58,841 bases of DNA from an uncultured Muribaculaceae bacterium (GTDB lineage Bacteria > Bacteroidota > Bacteroidia > Bacteroidales > Muribaculaceae): NCBI GenBank assembly GCA_910587075.1, contig CAJUKE010000019.1, positions 1 through 58,841 on the forward strand. The letters are read 5' to 3'. Positions 17,261-27,037 of the stretch are shown in pieces. Made by a program: the position numbers and the translations under genes. The notes below the pieces were generated by a model. That model was not told the origin of the DNA, did no database searches, and was given only the letters and a program-made list of their open reading frames with translations. The number at the start of each line of letters is the position of its first letter. Position 1 is the stretch's first letter.

Positions 17261-17281
17261 CCCCGCAGCCCACATCGCCGA

Positions 17282-18145
17282 GTGAGAAATCTGTTGGACT
17301 TCATCGTCAGGTTCAGCTCCTGGTTCGTGTTCGCGTTCTACGTGATCGCGAGCTGCTGGCTGCTGTTTGACCGCAACCCCTACCAGCACCACGTCTGGCT
17401 GACCTCGGCCGGCTCCGTGGCGGCGGGGGTTTACGATGTGTCGAACAACGTGACGGGCTATTTCAGCCTGCGCTCGATCAACGAGGACCTCCAGCGGCGT
17501 CAGGCCGACCTGGAGGCCGAGGTGGCGTCGCTCCGCACCCAGTTGCGGAGCGCCCGCGAGGCGCTTGAACAGGACTCCCTGGCGAGGGTCGACTCCCTGG
17601 CCCAGTTCCGCTTCATCGTGGCCACGGCCATCAGCAACTCCGTCACACGCCCCTACAACTACATAACCCTCGACAAGGGTGAGGCCGAAGGGCTCGAACC
17701 CGAGATGGGGGTGATGGACCAGAACGGGGTCGTGGGGGTGGTGAATGTCACCGGAAAGCACCATGCGCGGGTCATCTCGCTGCTGAACCCCAACTTCCGC
17801 CTGTCGTGCAAGCTGCGCGGCAGCGACGCGTTCGGCTCCCTGGTGTGGGACGGGAAATCGCCCCGCGAGGCGCTCCTCGAAGAGCTTCCGAAACATACCC
17901 GCTTCCATAAGGGTGACACCATAATCACCTCCGGCTATTCGGCCATGTTCCCCGAGGGGATACCCGTCGGTACAATCATGGGGTCGGCCCGCGGGGAGGA
18001 CGACAACTTCTTCACCCTCCGCATACGGCTCCTGACCGACTTCACCGCCCTGTCGACCGTCAAGGTAATCTCGAACCGCGATATGCTCGAAATCAAGGAA
18101 GTGGAGACCGACGAGACCGGCAACCGCCCGGGACTGGGAATGTGA
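17282..18145 (+). CDS. mreC: Rod shape-determining protein MreC
   Basis: A 287-residue inner membrane protein with a short cytoplasmic end, one membrane helix (about residues 12-30), a coiled-coil stretch rich in Leu/Arg/Gln (about 62-105) and a periplasmic beta-domain (LDKGEAEGLEPEMGV, GVVGVVNVTGKHHARVISLLNP). It links MreB with the periplasmic PBP2. The start is GTG at 17282; it reproduces the typical Bacteroidales N-terminus MRNLLDFI, and no upstream or nearby ATG fits. Confidence 0.93.
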   Translation: MRNLLDFIVRFSSWFVFAFYVIASCWLLFDRNPYQHHVWLTSAGSVAAGVYDVSNNVTGYFSLRSINEDLQRRQADLEAEVASLRTQLRSAREALEQDSLARVDSLAQFRFIVATAISNSVTRPYNYITLDKGEAEGLEPEMGVMDQNGVVGVVNVTGKHHARVISLLNPNFRLSCKLRGSDAFGSLVWDGKSPREALLEELPKHTRFHKGDTIITSGYSAMFPEGIPVGTIMGSARGEDDNFFTLRIRLLTDFTALSTVKVISNRDMLEIKEVETDETGNRPGLGM

Positions 18146-18222
18146 TACTCCCCCCGAAAACCGACTAAGCGGCGGTTAAAATCCAACCGCTACTTAACCT
18201 TTCAAAGCTTGACAAGCTCTTA

Positions 18223-18732
18223 ATGGCTAAAGAGATACTGAAATACATATTGTGGTTCGCGGCGCTGGTGGCGGCGCAGGTTATGCTGTTCAACAACCTG
18301 TGCCTGTTCAACGTCGCGATTCCGCTGGTATTCATCTATTTCATAATCAAGCTGCCGGTGACGCTCGGTGTCAACTGGGTTATGACCCTCTCGTTCCTCT
18401 TGGGGCTGACAATCGACATCTTCTCGAACACGCAGGGCATGAACGCCCTGGCGTGCACGATACTGGGCGCGCTCCGTATGCCGGTGCTCCACCTGTATTT
18501 CCCCCGCGACGACGAGCTCAGCAACCCGTCGCCTTCGAGCCGCACGCTCGGCCCGGCGGTGTTCATGAAGTACCTTGCCACCTGCGTCGTGCTGTACTGC
18601 GCCCTGTTCTTCCTCATTGAGTCGTTCACATTCTTCAACTTCGGGCTCACGCTGATGAGGATCGCCGCGTCGTCGGCTCTCACGTTCGTAATAATCCTGG
18701 CGGTCGACACCATACCCGGCTCGCGCCGCTGA
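18223..18732 (+). CDS. mreD: Rod shape-determining membrane protein MreD
   Basis: A 169-residue, highly hydrophobic protein with about five or six membrane segments. It sits between mreC and mrdA as expected for MreD of the elongasome. Sequence similarity in this family is low, so the call rests on position, length and topology (LTIDIFSNTQGMNALACTILG resembles family members). The gap from mreC is 77 bp. Confidence 0.88.
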   Translation: MAKEILKYILWFAALVAAQVMLFNNLCLFNVAIPLVFIYFIIKLPVTLGVNWVMTLSFLLGLTIDIFSNTQGMNALACTILGALRMPVLHLYFPRDDELSNPSPSSRTLGPAVFMKYLATCVVLYCALFFLIESFTFFNFGLTLMRIAASSALTFVIILAVDTIPGSRR

Positions 18733-18796
18733 GGAGCGCGGGGCGCGACCCCGCAGCCAAAACATCCCCCCTACTCTCCCGACTTCCCCATACCCG

Positions 18797-20650
18797 ATGC
18801 GCAAGGACTATAGATTAGAAAAAAGGAAATACGTTGTCGGCGGCTTCCTGTTAGTGGTCGCCCTGGCCTACCTTCTGCGCCTTTTCACCCTCCAGATTGC
18901 CGACGAGCGATACAAGGACCGCGCCGACTCGAACGCGTTCCTGAAGAAAACCGTCTACCCGTCGCGCGGACTGATCTACGACCGCAACGACTCGCTGGTG
19001 GTGTTCAACCAGCCGGCCTACGACGTGATGATGATACCGCGCGACATCCGCGACTTCGACACGCTCGACTTCTGCAATACCCTCCAGATTTCAATCGAGG
19101 CGTTCCGCGAGCGCGTCAGGCAGATGAAGAGCTCCCCCAACTACTCGGCCTACACGCCGCAGACCCTCATAACGCACCTCTCGGCCCAGGACTACGGGCG
19201 ACTCCAGGAAAAGCTGTACCGCTATCCGGGCTTCTTCATACAGAAGAGGATTCTGAGGCAGTACAACTACTCCGCGGCGGCCAACGTGCTGGGCAACATC
19301 CGCGAGGTGTCGCAGACCGACATCGAGCGCGACCCCTACTACGAGCGCGGCGACTACTGCGGCGACTTAGGGGTAGAGAAGAGCTACGACGCCGTGCTCC
19401 GCGGCATCAAGGGCAAAGAAATACTGATTCGCGACGCCCGAGGACGCATCCGCGGGCGCTACGAGGACGGGGCCCACGACATAGCCCCTGTTTCGGGCCG
19501 CGACCTGAGGCTGAGCCTCGACATAGAGCTGCAGCAATATGCCGAGAGCCTGATGGTCAACAAAATCGGTGCCGTGGTGGCCATCGAGCCGCAGACCGGC
19601 GAGATACTCGCGATGGTGTCGAGTCCCACCTACGACCCCAATATGCTCGTGGGGCGCCAGCGAGGCAAGAACTACGGCGCGCTGGTAAATGACTACCGCA
19701 AGCCCCTCTACGACCGCGCCCTCCAGGGTAACTACCCCCCCGGCTCGACCTTCAAACCCACCCAGGGGCTGATTTTCCTCCAGGAGGGCATCATAAACCT
19801 CGCTACCCCCTACCCCTGCTACCACGGCTATATCAATGGTGGACTGAAGGTTGGGTGCCACTCCCACGGCTCACCCATCACACTGAAACCGGCGCTGCAG
19901 ACATCGTGCAACGCGTTTTTCTGCTGGGGCTTCAAGGCGATGATCGACCGGCGGTCGAAGTACGGCACATCGGCCGACGCGTTCGAGGTATGGAAAAACC
20001 ACCTTGTGTCGCTCGGCTACGGCTACAAGCTCGGGGTGGACCTCCCGAGCGAGAGCCGCGGCTTCATACCCAACTCCAAGACCTACAACAAATACTACGG
20101 CAAGGGGCACTGGAGCGCCAACACGATCATCTCCGTTTCTATCGGCCAGGGGGAAATCCTCGCCACGCCGCTGCAGATAGCCAACCTCTGCGCGACGGTG
20201 GCTAACCGCGGATGGTTCATCACCCCGCACGCCGTGAAGGAAATCAAGGACACCGTGATCGACGAGCAATACCGCGCAAAGCGCTTCCCGACCATCGACC
20301 AGCACTACTTCGAGGATATCGCCGAGGGGATGCGCATGGCCGTGACCGGGGGCACCTGCCGCCTGGCCAACCTGCCCGACATCGAGGTATGCGGCAAGAC
20401 GGGCACGGCGCAGAACCCCCACGGCCGCGACCACTCGGCCTTCATAGGCTTCGCGCCCTACAAGGACCCGAAGATCGCCGTGTGCGTCTACGTCGAGAAC
20501 GCCGGCTTCGGCGCGACGTTCGGGGTGCCTATCGGCTCGCTCGTGATCGAGCGCTACCTCAAGGGGAAAATCGACCCCTCGCGAAAGTACATCGAGGAGC
20601 GAATGCTCTCGTCGAACACCATAATATATAGCGGAGTCAAAAAGCACTGA
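18797..20650 (+). CDS. mrdA: Penicillin-binding protein 2 (elongasome transpeptidase)
   Basis: A 617-residue class B PBP that cross-links lateral-wall peptidoglycan. It has an N-terminal membrane helix (about residues 11-30), a dimerisation/pedestal region (YPSRGLIYDRNDSLVVFNQ) and a transpeptidase domain. The nucleophile is in STFKPT (SxxK, about residue 316), the second motif in SCN and the third in KTGT (about residue 534). The next gene, rodA, encodes its SEDS glycosyltransferase partner and follows after 10 bp. Confidence 0.95.
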   Translation: MRKDYRLEKRKYVVGGFLLVVALAYLLRLFTLQIADERYKDRADSNAFLKKTVYPSRGLIYDRNDSLVVFNQPAYDVMMIPRDIRDFDTLDFCNTLQISIEAFRERVRQMKSSPNYSAYTPQTLITHLSAQDYGRLQEKLYRYPGFFIQKRILRQYNYSAAANVLGNIREVSQTDIERDPYYERGDYCGDLGVEKSYDAVLRGIKGKEILIRDARGRIRGRYEDGAHDIAPVSGRDLRLSLDIELQQYAESLMVNKIGAVVAIEPQTGEILAMVSSPTYDPNMLVGRQRGKNYGALVNDYRKPLYDRALQGNYPPGSTFKPTQGLIFLQEGIINLATPYPCYHGYINGGLKVGCHSHGSPITLKPALQTSCNAFFCWGFKAMIDRRSKYGTSADAFEVWKNHLVSLGYGYKLGVDLPSESRGFIPNSKTYNKYYGKGHWSANTIISVSIGQGEILATPLQIANLCATVANRGWFITPHAVKEIKDTVIDEQYRAKRFPTIDQHYFEDIAEGMRMAVTGGTCRLANLPDIEVCGKTGTAQNPHGRDHSAFIGFAPYKDPKIAVCVYVENAGFGATFGVPIGSLVIERYLKGKIDPSRKYIEERMLSSNTIIYSGVKKH

Positions 20651-20660
20651 CCTCTGATTC

Positions 20661-22136
20661 ATGAGACAATCATACCGCACAAACAGCAGCGGCGAGTCGC
20701 TCGCCCGGCATATCGACTGGCTCACGGTCGCCCTCTACTTCATCCTCGTGCTGGCGGGGGTGGTGAGCATCTACGCCGCGAGCTACGACTACGACAACGC
20801 GAGCATATTCTCGTTCAGCGAGTTCTCGGGCAAGCAGCTCACCTGGATAGGGCTGGCGGCTCTGCTTGGAGGCGCGCTGCTCACGATCGACTCCAGGATA
20901 TTCGAAACGTATGCCTACCCGATATATTTCGCGGTGCTGGCGCTGCTGCTGGTCACAATCTTCATAGCGCCCGACATCAAGGGTTCGCGGTCGTGGCTGG
21001 TGCTGGGGCCCATGAGTCTGCAACCGGCCGAGTTCGGCAAGTTCGCGACGGCGTTGGCCCTGGCCAAACTGTTCAGTTCCTACAGCTTCAACCTCAACGC
21101 CAAGCCGTCGAACTACGTCAAGGCGCTGGCCATAATCTTCGTGCCCATCGTGCTGATTCTCGCGCAGAAGGAGACGGGGTCGGCGCTTGTGTACCTCTCG
21201 CTCTTCTTCGTGCTCTACCGCGAGGGTATGAGCGGGCTCGTGCTCGGGGCGGCGGCGCTGGCGGTGGTGATCTTCGTGGTGTCGCTGAAATTCACCGAGA
21301 GCGTCATCCTGGGCATACCCGCGGGTCAGTTCTGGGTGTTCGTGATGCTTATGCTTATCATGGTCGCGATGCTCGCGTTCTATGTCAAGCGCGTAATCGT
21401 GGCCCGAAACGTGTTCCTGTGGTTCGCCGGAACCGCCATCCTTGAGGGGGTGCTCTCCATATGGGACCTCGCCCCCAACGGCTACATCTACTTCCTGTCG
21501 GTGATCGGGGTGGCGGTGGGCTACTGCCTGTTCGAGATGCTCCGCGCGCAGAGCCACAAAATAGTGATCACGCTGCTCACGGTGTGCCTCTCCGTAGGGT
21601 TCCTCTTCTCGGTAAACATGGTGTTCGACCATATGATGCCCCACCAGCAGAAACGCATCCTGGTTGCGTTCGGCGTGATTGACGACCCCCGCGGCGACGG
21701 CTACAACGTTAACCAGTCGAAAATCGCCATCGGCTCCGGGGGCATTACCGGCAAGGGGTTCCTCAAAGGCACGCAGACAAAGCTCAAATATGTGCCCGAG
21801 CAGCATACCGACTTCATATTCTGCACCATCGGCGAGGAGGAGGGGTTCCTCGGCACCGCCGGGGTGATAACGCTCTTCCTGATCCTCATACTTCGGGTGA
21901 TTTCCATAGCCGAGCGGCAGCCGACAACCTTCGGGCGCGTCTACGCCTACTGCGTGGCCTCGTATCTGATATTCCACTTCTGCATCAACATAGGCATGGT
22001 CATAGGGCTGTGCCCGGTGATCGGCATCCCCCTCCCCTTCTTCAGCTACGGGGGGTCGTCGCTGTGGGGTTTCACCATTCTGTTGTTCATATTGCTGCGC
22101 ATCGACGCCTCGCGCCGCTCGCGCCTAACCCAGTGA
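20661..22136 (+). CDS. rodA: Rod shape-determining SEDS glycosyltransferase RodA
   Basis: A 491-residue polytopic membrane protein of the SEDS family, which polymerises lipid II into glycan strands with PBP2. About ten membrane segments are visible. Family blocks are the central QKETGSALVYLSLFFVLYREG, the late EQHTDFIFCTIGEEEGFLGT and the signature PVIGIPLPFFSYGGSS. At 491 residues it is longer than many RodA proteins (about 370-430), with extra hydrophobic sequence at about residues 195-300. Confidence 0.94.
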   Translation: MRQSYRTNSSGESLARHIDWLTVALYFILVLAGVVSIYAASYDYDNASIFSFSEFSGKQLTWIGLAALLGGALLTIDSRIFETYAYPIYFAVLALLLVTIFIAPDIKGSRSWLVLGPMSLQPAEFGKFATALALAKLFSSYSFNLNAKPSNYVKALAIIFVPIVLILAQKETGSALVYLSLFFVLYREGMSGLVLGAAALAVVIFVVSLKFTESVILGIPAGQFWVFVMLMLIMVAMLAFYVKRVIVARNVFLWFAGTAILEGVLSIWDLAPNGYIYFLSVIGVAVGYCLFEMLRAQSHKIVITLLTVCLSVGFLFSVNMVFDHMMPHQQKRILVAFGVIDDPRGDGYNVNQSKIAIGSGGITGKGFLKGTQTKLKYVPEQHTDFIFCTIGEEEGFLGTAGVITLFLILILRVISIAERQPTTFGRVYAYCVASYLIFHFCINIGMVIGLCPVIGIPLPFFSYGGSSLWGFTILLFILLRIDASRRSRLTQ

Positions 22137-22142
22137 CGCGCC

Positions 22143-23156
22143 ATGGATGAGAAAAAGCCCAAAGTGTCGGTGATAGTGCTCACCTACAACCAGGAGGACA
22201 CCATCGGGGAGGCCCTCGACTCCATTCTGGCACAGGAGACCCCGTTTGACTTCGAAATCGTGGTTTCCGACGACTGTTCCTACGACAGCACCGCGCGGAT
22301 ATGCCGCGACTACGCCGACTTCTACCCCGACCGAGTGCGCTTCCGCCAGACGCCCCGCAACCTCGGGCTGGTGGCCAACTACTACGACACCCTGCGCCTG
22401 TGCCGGGGGGAATATATAGCCGACCTCGCCGGGGACGACCGATGGACCGACCCTATGAAGCTCTTCAAGGAGGCCGAACTGCTCGACCGACACCCCGAGG
22501 TGGCGCTGGTCCACACGGGCTGGCACTGGCTCGACGGCGCGACCGGGCGCCGCGAACCGGGCAACCCCGACGTCGCCTCCGACCCAGCGCTCCGCCCCGT
22601 CATCCCCGCTGGCGAACTCGTCGGCGAGCTGCTGAAGCGGCAGGGGAAACCGCTGGTGCATTCGTGCACGGCGATGTACCGCCGCGTGACGGCGGAGCGC
22701 ACCATAGCCCGACACCCCGGACTTTTCGAAGGTGACGACCTCCCGTGCGAGGACCTCCAGCTTATGTGCGCCCTGGTGGCTGAGGGCGCAGTGGCCTATC
22801 TGCCCGAAAGCACCCTCGACTACCGCCGCGGCGGCGACACGGTGAGCGGCAACCGCGACCTATCGAAGAGTTTCGACTTCACCCTGGCCACCCTGCGGCT
22901 TAGGCTCCGCATAGCGGAGGCGCTCGGCGTAGGCCGCGAAGCGTTCCGCGAGGGCCTCGACTCGATGCTGGGGTACCTTTTCGGAATATCATTCATCGAA
23001 AACTACCACGCCCGCCGCGACAAGCTCCTCGCCATATGCCGCGAGGAGGGTCTCGACGTGCCGCTCAAGGAGCGTCTGCTGCTTAAAATCCAAGGATTCG
23101 CGCCTCTCCGGGCCCCGTTGGCGGCGCTGCGCCGCGCCTCACTGCGGCAAAAATAA
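22143..23156 (+). CDS. Family 2 glycosyltransferase
   Basis: A 337-residue GT-A glycosyltransferase that would use a nucleotide sugar. Visible are VSVIVLTYNQEDTIGEALDS at the N-terminus, the acidic VVSDDCSYDST site and the DxD-like ADLAGDDRW. No membrane segments, so it is probably cytoplasmic and acts on a lipid- or protein-linked acceptor. It starts 6 bp after rodA and is likely transcribed with the rod cluster. Acceptor and sugar unknown. Confidence 0.88.
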   Translation: MDEKKPKVSVIVLTYNQEDTIGEALDSILAQETPFDFEIVVSDDCSYDSTARICRDYADFYPDRVRFRQTPRNLGLVANYYDTLRLCRGEYIADLAGDDRWTDPMKLFKEAELLDRHPEVALVHTGWHWLDGATGRREPGNPDVASDPALRPVIPAGELVGELLKRQGKPLVHSCTAMYRRVTAERTIARHPGLFEGDDLPCEDLQLMCALVAEGAVAYLPESTLDYRRGGDTVSGNRDLSKSFDFTLATLRLRLRIAEALGVGREAFREGLDSMLGYLFGISFIENYHARRDKLLAICREEGLDVPLKERLLLKIQGFAPLRAPLAALRRASLRQK

Positions 23157-23184
23157 GAGGCATCCAATTGACTTTTTCCGACGG

Positions 23185-24765
23185 TTAATCTTCGGCTGAA
23201 GCAGCGACTGTTGACGGCGGCACCGAGCCATAGAACACGAGCGCTCGACCCCCGAGCGCCGGGTGGCGGAACTTGTAGGGCCAAAATGTCGCGGAACGGG
23301 TCACGCCCGCCGAATCGGTAAGCTGTAGCTCAACCACCGCCGAGCGCTGGGCTCCGCAGAGGAAGCCCGGCTCTGAGAACGGGGCCACGGTGTCGGTGCC
23401 GAGCAGATAGCCTTCGCTGATGAAAAGAGTGTCGGCGGTCGGTATCTCCGATAGCGAGGCGAGCGCCGAGGGTACAACGGCGGTCATACGAGGGGAGTCG
23501 GGATGCGAGAGGGCGTTGGCGCACGCCATCTGGAAGGCCGATTGCCATATGCCTGTCGCGGGTATGCGGAGCGCGGTGAGGGGCTCGTCGGCGGTGGTCA
23601 GCAGGTTGCGGAACACCGTGCCGTAGTCCGAGCTTCGGGCTTCGGAAAGTATCTCCTCATTCTCGATCCACAGACGGCGCTGAAACGAAATGGCGCTGAC
23701 CATCACCACCGCCGCGACGCACAACGCCCCGCAAACCACAGCGCGAACCGCGCCGCGCGGGAGGCTTACTCCCGCGTCGCGCCAGAGGCGGAACAGCGCC
23801 ACCGAAGAGAACACCCCTGCCTGCCATCCATAGCGCCCCGAGGGGTCGAGCATTATGCTCATCAGGGTGGAGAAAAGCGCCATAAATGAGCATCCGAGGA
23901 ATATATTGTCGGCAAAGAGCCTGGCGGCGAAAGCTTTGGCACGGGGAGAGCGCCAAACTATGACTCCTATGGTGGCGGCAGCAAGAACCCATGCGAGCGG
24001 CTCGATGGCCAACGACACTAATAGGTTGTACGCCAGAGAATTGCGACCGAGTTCGCCCGACGCTCGCTGCCACTCGCCGGGGGAGGCGAGCACGGCGACA
24101 GTGCCAAGCGCGAGCGAGACCCCCATAATCCATCGCGAGCGGGTCAGGCACACGCGGCGCGTAATGACGAGCGCTCCGACGGCGGCAAGCATGCAGAGAG
24201 CGCTACCGTCGTGGAGCCACGCTCCTAAGAAACCGCACAATGCGCCCGCCGCGACAGGGCGCCACCCCGGCTTTCCATTACAGAACAGATAGAGGAACGG
24301 CAACAGCAGCGCGCTGGTGAACAGGTAATTGAGCGCGTAGTCCCAAAACATCAGCCGGTCGCGCCAAGGCCACGCCGCGAGCGACAACGCGAACATCAGC
24401 GCGACCACCCTCCAGGAGGCACGGCCCCCACCCGACACCATCCTCGCGGCAATAAGGAATATCCAGGCCGCGCAGAGCCCGATAAGGAGCGCCCTGCCCC
24501 ACGCCGGAAGGAGCCACGCCCCGAGCGGAGCGAGAATATTGGCCAGACGGCCATTGTTCTCGGCATACATCAGCGCCGCGTGGTCAAGCCACGCCGCGGG
24601 AGTGAACGCGGCGGGGTCGGCCGAGCGGTCGGCCGCCTGGGCCATGAACACCAGGTCGTCCTGCATGAGCGGGGTCCAGAACGCCAGCATGGCGAACGCC
24701 GCGGCAACCGCCGCGAGAAGTATCGGAAGAGCCGCGCCGCGGTGGCGCGCCGGGAATTGTGCCAT
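23185..24765 (-). CDS. Polytopic membrane protein, DUF6056-like
   Basis: A 526-residue protein with about ten membrane segments and a soluble C-terminal domain of about 150 residues. The early periplasmic loop with QDDLVF and a later ENNGRLAN recalls the DUF6056 group, which resembles GT-C glycosyltransferases; this assignment is from memory. The ATG at 24765 is chosen over the TTG at 24780. It converges on the GT2 gene with 28 bp between stops. If truly GT-C-like it could share a glycan pathway with that gene, but this is speculative. Confidence 0.65.
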   Translation of the reverse strand: MAQFPARHRGAALPILLAAVAAAFAMLAFWTPLMQDDLVFMAQAADRSADPAAFTPAAWLDHAALMYAENNGRLANILAPLGAWLLPAWGRALLIGLCAAWIFLIAARMVSGGGRASWRVVALMFALSLAAWPWRDRLMFWDYALNYLFTSALLLPFLYLFCNGKPGWRPVAAGALCGFLGAWLHDGSALCMLAAVGALVITRRVCLTRSRWIMGVSLALGTVAVLASPGEWQRASGELGRNSLAYNLLVSLAIEPLAWVLAAATIGVIVWRSPRAKAFAARLFADNIFLGCSFMALFSTLMSIMLDPSGRYGWQAGVFSSVALFRLWRDAGVSLPRGAVRAVVCGALCVAAVVMVSAISFQRRLWIENEEILSEARSSDYGTVFRNLLTTADEPLTALRIPATGIWQSAFQMACANALSHPDSPRMTAVVPSALASLSEIPTADTLFISEGYLLGTDTVAPFSEPGFLCGAQRSAVVELQLTDSAGVTRSATFWPYKFRHPALGGRALVFYGSVPPSTVAASAED

Positions 24766-25020
24766 AAAATATACAGACAACGCGGGACGCGGCCGCGAAG
24801 CATCGACCGAAGCCTCGAAACCGTCCGCAAAGTTTTGTGATATAAGGGGATGCGAATCCGACGCGAATTTACACTAAATCGCTGAATATTTTGTTAATCT
24901 CGGGGCGATTTCGTATCTTTGTGGCGATTTTTGCGCGCGAGCCGCGGGCAAAGGTCGCGTAAAGTGTGTTTGGTTGCCGCGTTGTTGGCGGCAATGTCTT
25001 GATAAACAAAACTTTGAACA
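24766..25020. other. Divergent intergenic region before thrS
   Basis: Holds the thrS promoter and a leader hairpin. On the minus strand CGAATTTA (24864-24871) reads as a TAAATTCG -7 box for the membrane-protein gene, but it has no matching -33 box. Confidence 0.4.
24890..24921 (+). promoter_or_regulatory. Promoter for thrS-infC-rpmI-rplT
   Basis: TTTG (24890-24893), exactly 20 nt, TATCTTTG (24914-24921): a full consensus match. The leader is about 95 nt and carries the hairpin TTGCCGC (24974-24980) / GCGGCAA (24988-24994), ending 26 nt before the thrS start; it could take part in feedback control. Confidence 0.82.
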
Positions 25021-26952
25021 ATGATCAACATTACCTTCCCCGATTCATCGGTGAAACAGTTCGAGGCTGGCGTAACGCCCCTCGACATCGCTAAATCGCT
25101 CTCACCCCAGCTCGCCCGCGACGTGCTTGCCGCTTCTGTCAACGACCAGGAGTGGGACCTCACGCGCCCCATCGGCGAGGACGCAACCATAAAGCTCTTC
25201 AAATGGGACGACCCCGAAGGGAAACACGCCTTCTGGCACAGCTCGGCCCACCTCCTGGCCGAGGCCCTGCAGGAGCTCTTCCCCGGTGTGAAGTTCGGCA
25301 TCGGCCCCGCGGTCGAGAACGGCTTCTACTACGACATCGACCCCAACGGCCACAACATCACCGCGGCCGACTTCCCCGCCATCGAGGCCAAGATGCTCGA
25401 ACTCGCCCGCCGCGACGAGGAAATCAAGCGCGCCGACATCTCCAAGGCCGACGCTCTGAAATTCTTCGGCGACAAGAACGAGGAATACAAGTGCGAGCTC
25501 ATCTCGGAACTTGAGGACGGCCACATCACCACCTACACCCAGGGCGAGTTCACCGACCTCTGCCGCGGCCCGCACCTCCCCTCCACCGGCGCCATCAAGG
25601 CATGCAAGGTTATGAGCCTCGCCGGAGCCTACTGGCGCGGCGACGAGAAGCGCAACCAGCTGGTGCGCGTCTACGGCGTAACCTTCCCCAAGAAGAAGAT
25701 GCTCGACGAGTACCTCCAGCTCCTTGAGGAAGCCAAGAAGCGCGACCACCGCAAGCTCGGCAAGGAGATGGAACTCTTCGCCTTCTCGACCAACGTCGGC
25801 GCCGGCCTCCCCCTCTGGCTCCCCAAAGGCGCCGCCCTCCGCGACCGCCTGGAGCAGTTCCTCCGCAAGATACAGAAAAAGTACGGCTACAAGCAGGTAA
25901 TCACCCCGCACATCGGCAACAAGCTCCTCTACGTCACCTCCGGCCACTACGCCAAGTACGGCAAGGACTCCTTCCAGCCCATCCACACCCCGCAGGAAGG
26001 CGAGGAGTACATGCTCAAGCCGATGAACTGCCCCCACCACTGCGAGATATTCAAATCGTCGCCCCGCTCCTACCGCGACCTGCCCCTGCGCCTGGCCGAG
26101 TTCGGCACGGTGTACCGCTACGAGCAGACCGGCGAGCTCCACGGCCTGACCCGCGTGCGCGGCTTCACGCAGGACGACGCCCACATCTTCTGCGCCCCCG
26201 AGCAGATCAAAGACGAGTTCCTCAAGGTGATGGATATCATCTTCTACATCTTCAAGGCTCTGAAATTTGACAACTACGAGGCACAGATATCGCTGCGCGA
26301 CCCCGCCCACAAGGAAAAATACATCGGCAGCGACGAAAACTGGCACCTGGCCGAGCAAGCCATCATCGAGGCCTGCGAGGAAAAAGGCCTGAAAGCCCGC
26401 AAAGAGCTGGGCGAGGCCGCCTTCTACGGCCCCAAGCTCGACTTCATGGTCAAAGACGCCATCGGCCGCCGCTGGCAGCTCGGCACCATCCAGGTCGACT
26501 ACAACCTGCCCGAGCGCTTCCAGCTCGAATACACCGGCGCCGACAACCAGAAGCACCGCCCGGTGATGATACACCGCGCCCCCTTCGGCTCGCTGGAGCG
26601 CTTCGTGGCTGTGCTGCTTGAGCACACCGCCGGCAAGTTCCCCCTCTGGCTCTCGCCCGAGCAGGCCATCATCCTGCCCATTTCCGAGAAGTACAACGAC
26701 TACGCCCGCGAGGTGCAGCGCCAGCTCGAAGAGGCAGACGTGCGCGTCAGCGTCGACGACCGCAACGAGAAAATCGGCCGCAAAATCCGCGACAACGAGC
26801 TGCGCCGCGTGCCCTATATGCTCGTTGTAGGTGAAAAAGAGGCTGAAAATGGCGAAGTTTCGGTAAGAAAACAGGGCGAAGGCGACAAAGGTACGATGAA
26901 AATCGCTAACTTCGCGGAAGAAATCGCCCGCCTGGTTGCCGAGCTCAAATAA
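25021..26952 (+). CDS. thrS: Threonyl-tRNA synthetase
   Basis: A 643-residue class II synthetase that charges tRNA-Thr. Order of parts: TGS domain (about 1-62), editing domain with HSSAHLLAEAL, catalytic core with the zinc ligand region MNCPHHC (about residue 334), motif 2 region FGTVYRYEQTGELHGLTRVR, motif 3 GSLERF and an anticodon-binding domain. Length is normal for the family. It heads the classical thrS-infC-rpmI-rplT cluster. Confidence 0.97.
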   Translation: MINITFPDSSVKQFEAGVTPLDIAKSLSPQLARDVLAASVNDQEWDLTRPIGEDATIKLFKWDDPEGKHAFWHSSAHLLAEALQELFPGVKFGIGPAVENGFYYDIDPNGHNITAADFPAIEAKMLELARRDEEIKRADISKADALKFFGDKNEEYKCELISELEDGHITTYTQGEFTDLCRGPHLPSTGAIKACKVMSLAGAYWRGDEKRNQLVRVYGVTFPKKKMLDEYLQLLEEAKKRDHRKLGKEMELFAFSTNVGAGLPLWLPKGAALRDRLEQFLRKIQKKYGYKQVITPHIGNKLLYVTSGHYAKYGKDSFQPIHTPQEGEEYMLKPMNCPHHCEIFKSSPRSYRDLPLRLAEFGTVYRYEQTGELHGLTRVRGFTQDDAHIFCAPEQIKDEFLKVMDIIFYIFKALKFDNYEAQISLRDPAHKEKYIGSDENWHLAEQAIIEACEEKGLKARKELGEAAFYGPKLDFMVKDAIGRRWQLGTIQVDYNLPERFQLEYTGADNQKHRPVMIHRAPFGSLERFVAVLLEHTAGKFPLWLSPEQAIILPISEKYNDYAREVQRQLEEADVRVSVDDRNEKIGRKIRDNELRRVPYMLVVGEKEAENGEVSVRKQGEGDKGTMKIANFAEEIARLVAELK

Positions 26953-27037
26953 AAGACCCGCGCGGAGCTACCCCTCCGCCAACGAGCCCAAGGCCTCGAA
27001 ACCGAAGGCGATTCAATAGAAACCACTAACCTATTTA

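Noticed and set aside
26907..26914. TAACTTCG inside the 3' end of thrS as a promoter for infC
   Set aside because: It encodes conserved ThrRS residues (Ala-Asn-Phe) and has no -33 box at 20 nt; the cluster promoter at 24890 suffices.
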